Shown here in pieces: positions 4,594 to 6,352 of a DNA stretch of 6,352 nucleotides. The notes beneath the pieces are model-generated. The model did not search any database and had not been told where the DNA came from. It was given only the letters and a program-made list of their open reading frames with translations. Within the stretch, counting starts at the first letter, position 1. Each line of letters begins with the position of its first letter. This DNA comes from T3Sed10-241 sp036796255 (GTDB taxonomy: Bacteria; Bacteroidota; Bacteroidia; Flavobacteriales_D; Cryomorphaceae). Location of the stretch: contig DAIRDH010000122.1 of assembly GCA_036796255.1 (NCBI GenBank), positions 1 to 6,352 on the forward strand, read 5' to 3'. The position numbers were made by a program, and so were the translations under genes.

Positions 4594-6352
4594 CTAGTTG
4601 CCCACCATCAGTGCCGTAGCGCTCAACCCGTAAGGAGATCTTACCACCACATGGTACACCCCCGCAGGCAGGCCAGCCACATTTGCCGAAAGGCGACGGT
4701 CGCCATACACTTCACCTTGATAGATAATTGCCACGCGCCTGCCAGTCATGTCGTTGAGGTAAACCTCCACCTGCATGGGCACTTTGGCAAATACGGGAAT
4801 GCTCACAATATCCGTAGCCGGATTGGGATACACAGGCCTGAGGTCGAGCGACGAAACCTGACTTACTCCCACTGGCTCTCCCATTACCTTGAATGACCAA
4901 AATCCCGCTGGAGCCACGATGGGCCTCACCTGGGTTTTGCCACTTTGGGCTTCCGCCTCAATGTAATACTCTATCACAGTGCCAGGACTTTGCGCCGGAA
5001 TAAGGGCGCTCCACAAGTCGCCACCGCCCGCGGCCATGGCCAGCTGCTGAAATTCTTCGCTGCCCGAGAGCCTCCAGTAAAGCTGCGCTTCGGCAATGCC
5101 GCTGCGGTGCTCAATTTCGGCCTCCACCATGTAGGGATTCTCAGTGTCGAAAGTATCTTTAAGCCGTTGGTGGACAATAAGCAGCGGGTCGCTTACGCCC
5201 ACACTGTGGGTAATGCAATGTATGGCGCCGGCGGCAGCGATCATGGCTTCAGGGGCATCGTCGACATCGATATTTACAAGGTTGTATCCCGGTAGCAATC
5301 CGCCAAGAATGCGGGCTGCCGTGGTATCGTATTCCTCCCGGTATGAGGGATAAATGAAAGTTTTGTTGATGAAAACGCCGTTGGCGTAAGTGCGGTAATA
5401 CGCTGAAAGAGGCTGGCTATCAGGCCATAGTCCGCTCTGGCTTGGGGGCATGGGGATGCGAACCACTTTGTACGCTTCCCCGAAATACGACAGGAAGTTG
5501 TTGACCACGTAGTCGATGTTCGCATTGATTTGCGGCCCATCGGCAATTCCCGGGGGGTACTCGCCCACAAGCAGAGTCTCTTCATCAAGCAACTTCATGT
5601 GCATGTCAATGTGGTTGATGATGTCGTAAGGCAATACAGTCATTTTGATAAATCGGCTCAGGCCCTGAAAGTCGGCTTTGATTTGGTCGATGTCTTCTGC
5701 GGTTTTTGGTGTCACAGCGTATGGGTTGCCGGGTTCATTTTCTTCAAGAATGAGTTCACTGGCAAAGCCGGTACCTTGTCCATCGCTCATGAAGTTGCCA
5801 CCCGTATTCACAAGGTCATTGGGTGCCTGTGTGGTGGTGTAAAGTGGCAGGTTGAGGTGCTCAGCCAGTACCGAGGGAATGACATCGTCGGCAGGGCGGG
5901 GGCGGTTGTAAATCCAATCCACCAGCAGGAGGGTGTCTACGCGGTTGCCATACACTGTATTGGCGCCATAGTCGCGTATCCACACGCTGTTGCTGGCTGC
6001 CTCAACCAAGTCGATGTTGTCGAGGTTGTTGAGCGGGGGCAGGCTGGGCCATGCCTGCATGGCATTTTGTGTTGACATCAGGTAGTCAGAGACCTCATTT
6101 GCGTCGTTGCAAAAGATGATCACCTTGGTTTCTTCCTTGGCTGCGCGTGCAATTTCTTTGAGTATACGCCTGTAGCTGCGCCAGGTGATGGTGATGGCTT
6201 GCACTTCTTCCCACTCAGCCATGTTGCGCAGGTTGTCAAACTCAGGTGCACTTTCGGTGCTTCGCGAGGTCGGGAATTGGTAAGTGGGAAGTATCGCGCG
6301 CTCTTCATCGGTGAGGTAGCGCGGCAGGTCTGTTTCTGTTTGTGCGCTGAGG
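4594..6352 (-). CDS. Secreted peptidylarginine deiminase of the Porphyromonas PPAD type, with type A T9SS sorting domain; 5' end outside window
   Basis: 585 residues are visible; the frame is open to the window edge, where LSAQ looks like the end of a signal peptide, so only about 20 N-terminal residues are missing. The ATG at 6222 is internal. Numbered from the edge, the fold is the agmatine/peptidylarginine deiminase propeller at about 44-395. Catalytic residues are Asp127 (WIRDYG), His247 and Asp249 (NHIDMHMK), Asn324 (YANGVFIN) and nucleophile Cys379 (AIHCITH), equivalent to PPAD D130, H236, D238, N297 and C351. Arg150 and Arg152 in YNRPRPADD match PPAD R152/R154, which hold the carboxylate of C-terminal arginine; this favours a protein-citrullinating enzyme over an agmatine deiminase. 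An Ig-like domain (about 401-488) and a type A T9SS sorting domain (about 505-585, starting PVYPNPATD) complete the PPAD architecture. The expected activity is conversion of peptide arginine to citrulline with release of ammonia, at or outside the cell surface. Compared with PPAD there are about 16 extra residues between the catalytic His and Asn. PPAD details are recalled, not aligned here. Confidence 0.93.
   Translation of the reverse strand, partial: LSAQTETDLPRYLTDEERAILPTYQFPTSRSTESAPEFDNLRNMAEWEEVQAITITWRSYRRILKEIARAAKEETKVIIFCNDANEVSDYLMSTQNAMQAWPSLPPLNNLDNIDLVEAASNSVWIRDYGANTVYGNRVDTLLLVDWIYNRPRPADDVIPSVLAEHLNLPLYTTTQAPNDLVNTGGNFMSDGQGTGFASELILEENEPGNPYAVTPKTAEDIDQIKADFQGLSRFIKMTVLPYDIINHIDMHMKLLDEETLLVGEYPPGIADGPQINANIDYVVNNFLSYFGEAYKVVRIPMPPSQSGLWPDSQPLSAYYRTYANGVFINKTFIYPSYREEYDTTAARILGGLLPGYNLVNIDVDDAPEAMIAAAGAIHCITHSVGVSDPLLIVHQRLKDTFDTENPYMVEAEIEHRSGIAEAQLYWRLSGSEEFQQLAMAAGGGDLWSALIPAQSPGTVIEYYIEAEAQSGKTQVRPIVAPAGFWSFKVMGEPVGVSQVSSLDLRPVYPNPATDIVSIPVFAKVPMQVEVYLNDMTGRRVAIIYQGEVYGDRRLSANVAGLPAGVYHVVVRSPYGLSATALMVGN

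Noticed and set aside
5530..6075. 181-codon plus-strand open frame
   Set aside because: It is antisense to the conserved catalytic domain of the deiminase, with no signal peptide, domain or promoter of its own.
4594..6352. Agmatine deiminase (putrescine pathway) as the product of the right-hand gene
   Set aside because: The Ig-like and T9SS sorting domains, the signal peptide end and the YNRPRP arginines fit secreted PPAD, not a cytosolic agmatine deiminase.

Overview
The window looks like a chromosomal segment of a free-living or environmental member of the Bacteroidota. Three signs agree. Two different type IX secretion (T9SS) C-terminal domains are present: a type B (CHU_C) domain at the left edge and a type A domain at the right. 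There are three lipoproteins, two of which carry acidic residues straight after the lipidated cysteine, as in Bacteroidota surface-export signals. Several starts lack a Shine-Dalgarno sequence but have TAnnTTTG boxes, the -7 element of Bacteroidota promoters. Base composition is moderate (near 50% GC by eye). I see no tRNA, rRNA, CRISPR array, transposase, phage gene or recognisable defence system.

Layout, left to right. (1) 1-372 (+): the C-terminal end of a large secreted protein ending in a CHU_C / gliding-motility-type T9SS domain. (2) 373-544: a short intergenic region holding a clear intrinsic terminator for the convergent thiolase gene. (3) 545-1723 (-): a complete acetyl-CoA acetyltransferase with all catalytic residues. 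(4) 1724-1992: an intergenic stretch with the thiolase -7 box and a GC-rich, repeat-like block at about 1811-1889. (5) 1993-2487 (-): a small orphan lipoprotein. (6) 2488-2555: a compact divergent promoter region with two -7 boxes and a tandem 8-bp repeat between them. (7) 2556-3605 (+): a TPR-containing lipoprotein resembling the DUF6340 family, followed 19 bp later by a 60-residue two-helix membrane protein (3625-3807) resembling the cardiolipin synthase/PLD N-terminal domain. (8) 3888-4592 (+): a small predicted surface lipoprotein with a TolB/PD40-like propeller repeat. (9) 4594-6352 (-, 5' end cut off by the window edge): a secreted peptidylarginine deiminase homologue of the Porphyromonas gingivalis PPAD type, with signal peptide end, catalytic domain, Ig-like domain and T9SS sorting domain.

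The genes do not form one operon. Thiolase is a central-metabolism gene among envelope and secretion genes. The only likely co-transcribed pair is 2556-3605 with 3625-3807. The most notable item is the PPAD-like enzyme. It keeps the catalytic Asp/His/Asp/Asn/Cys set and also the YNRPRP motif, whose two arginines in PPAD bind the carboxylate of C-terminal arginine substrates. This suggests extracellular protein citrullination by an organism that is not evidently a periodontal pathogen. No wholly new multi-gene system is evident.
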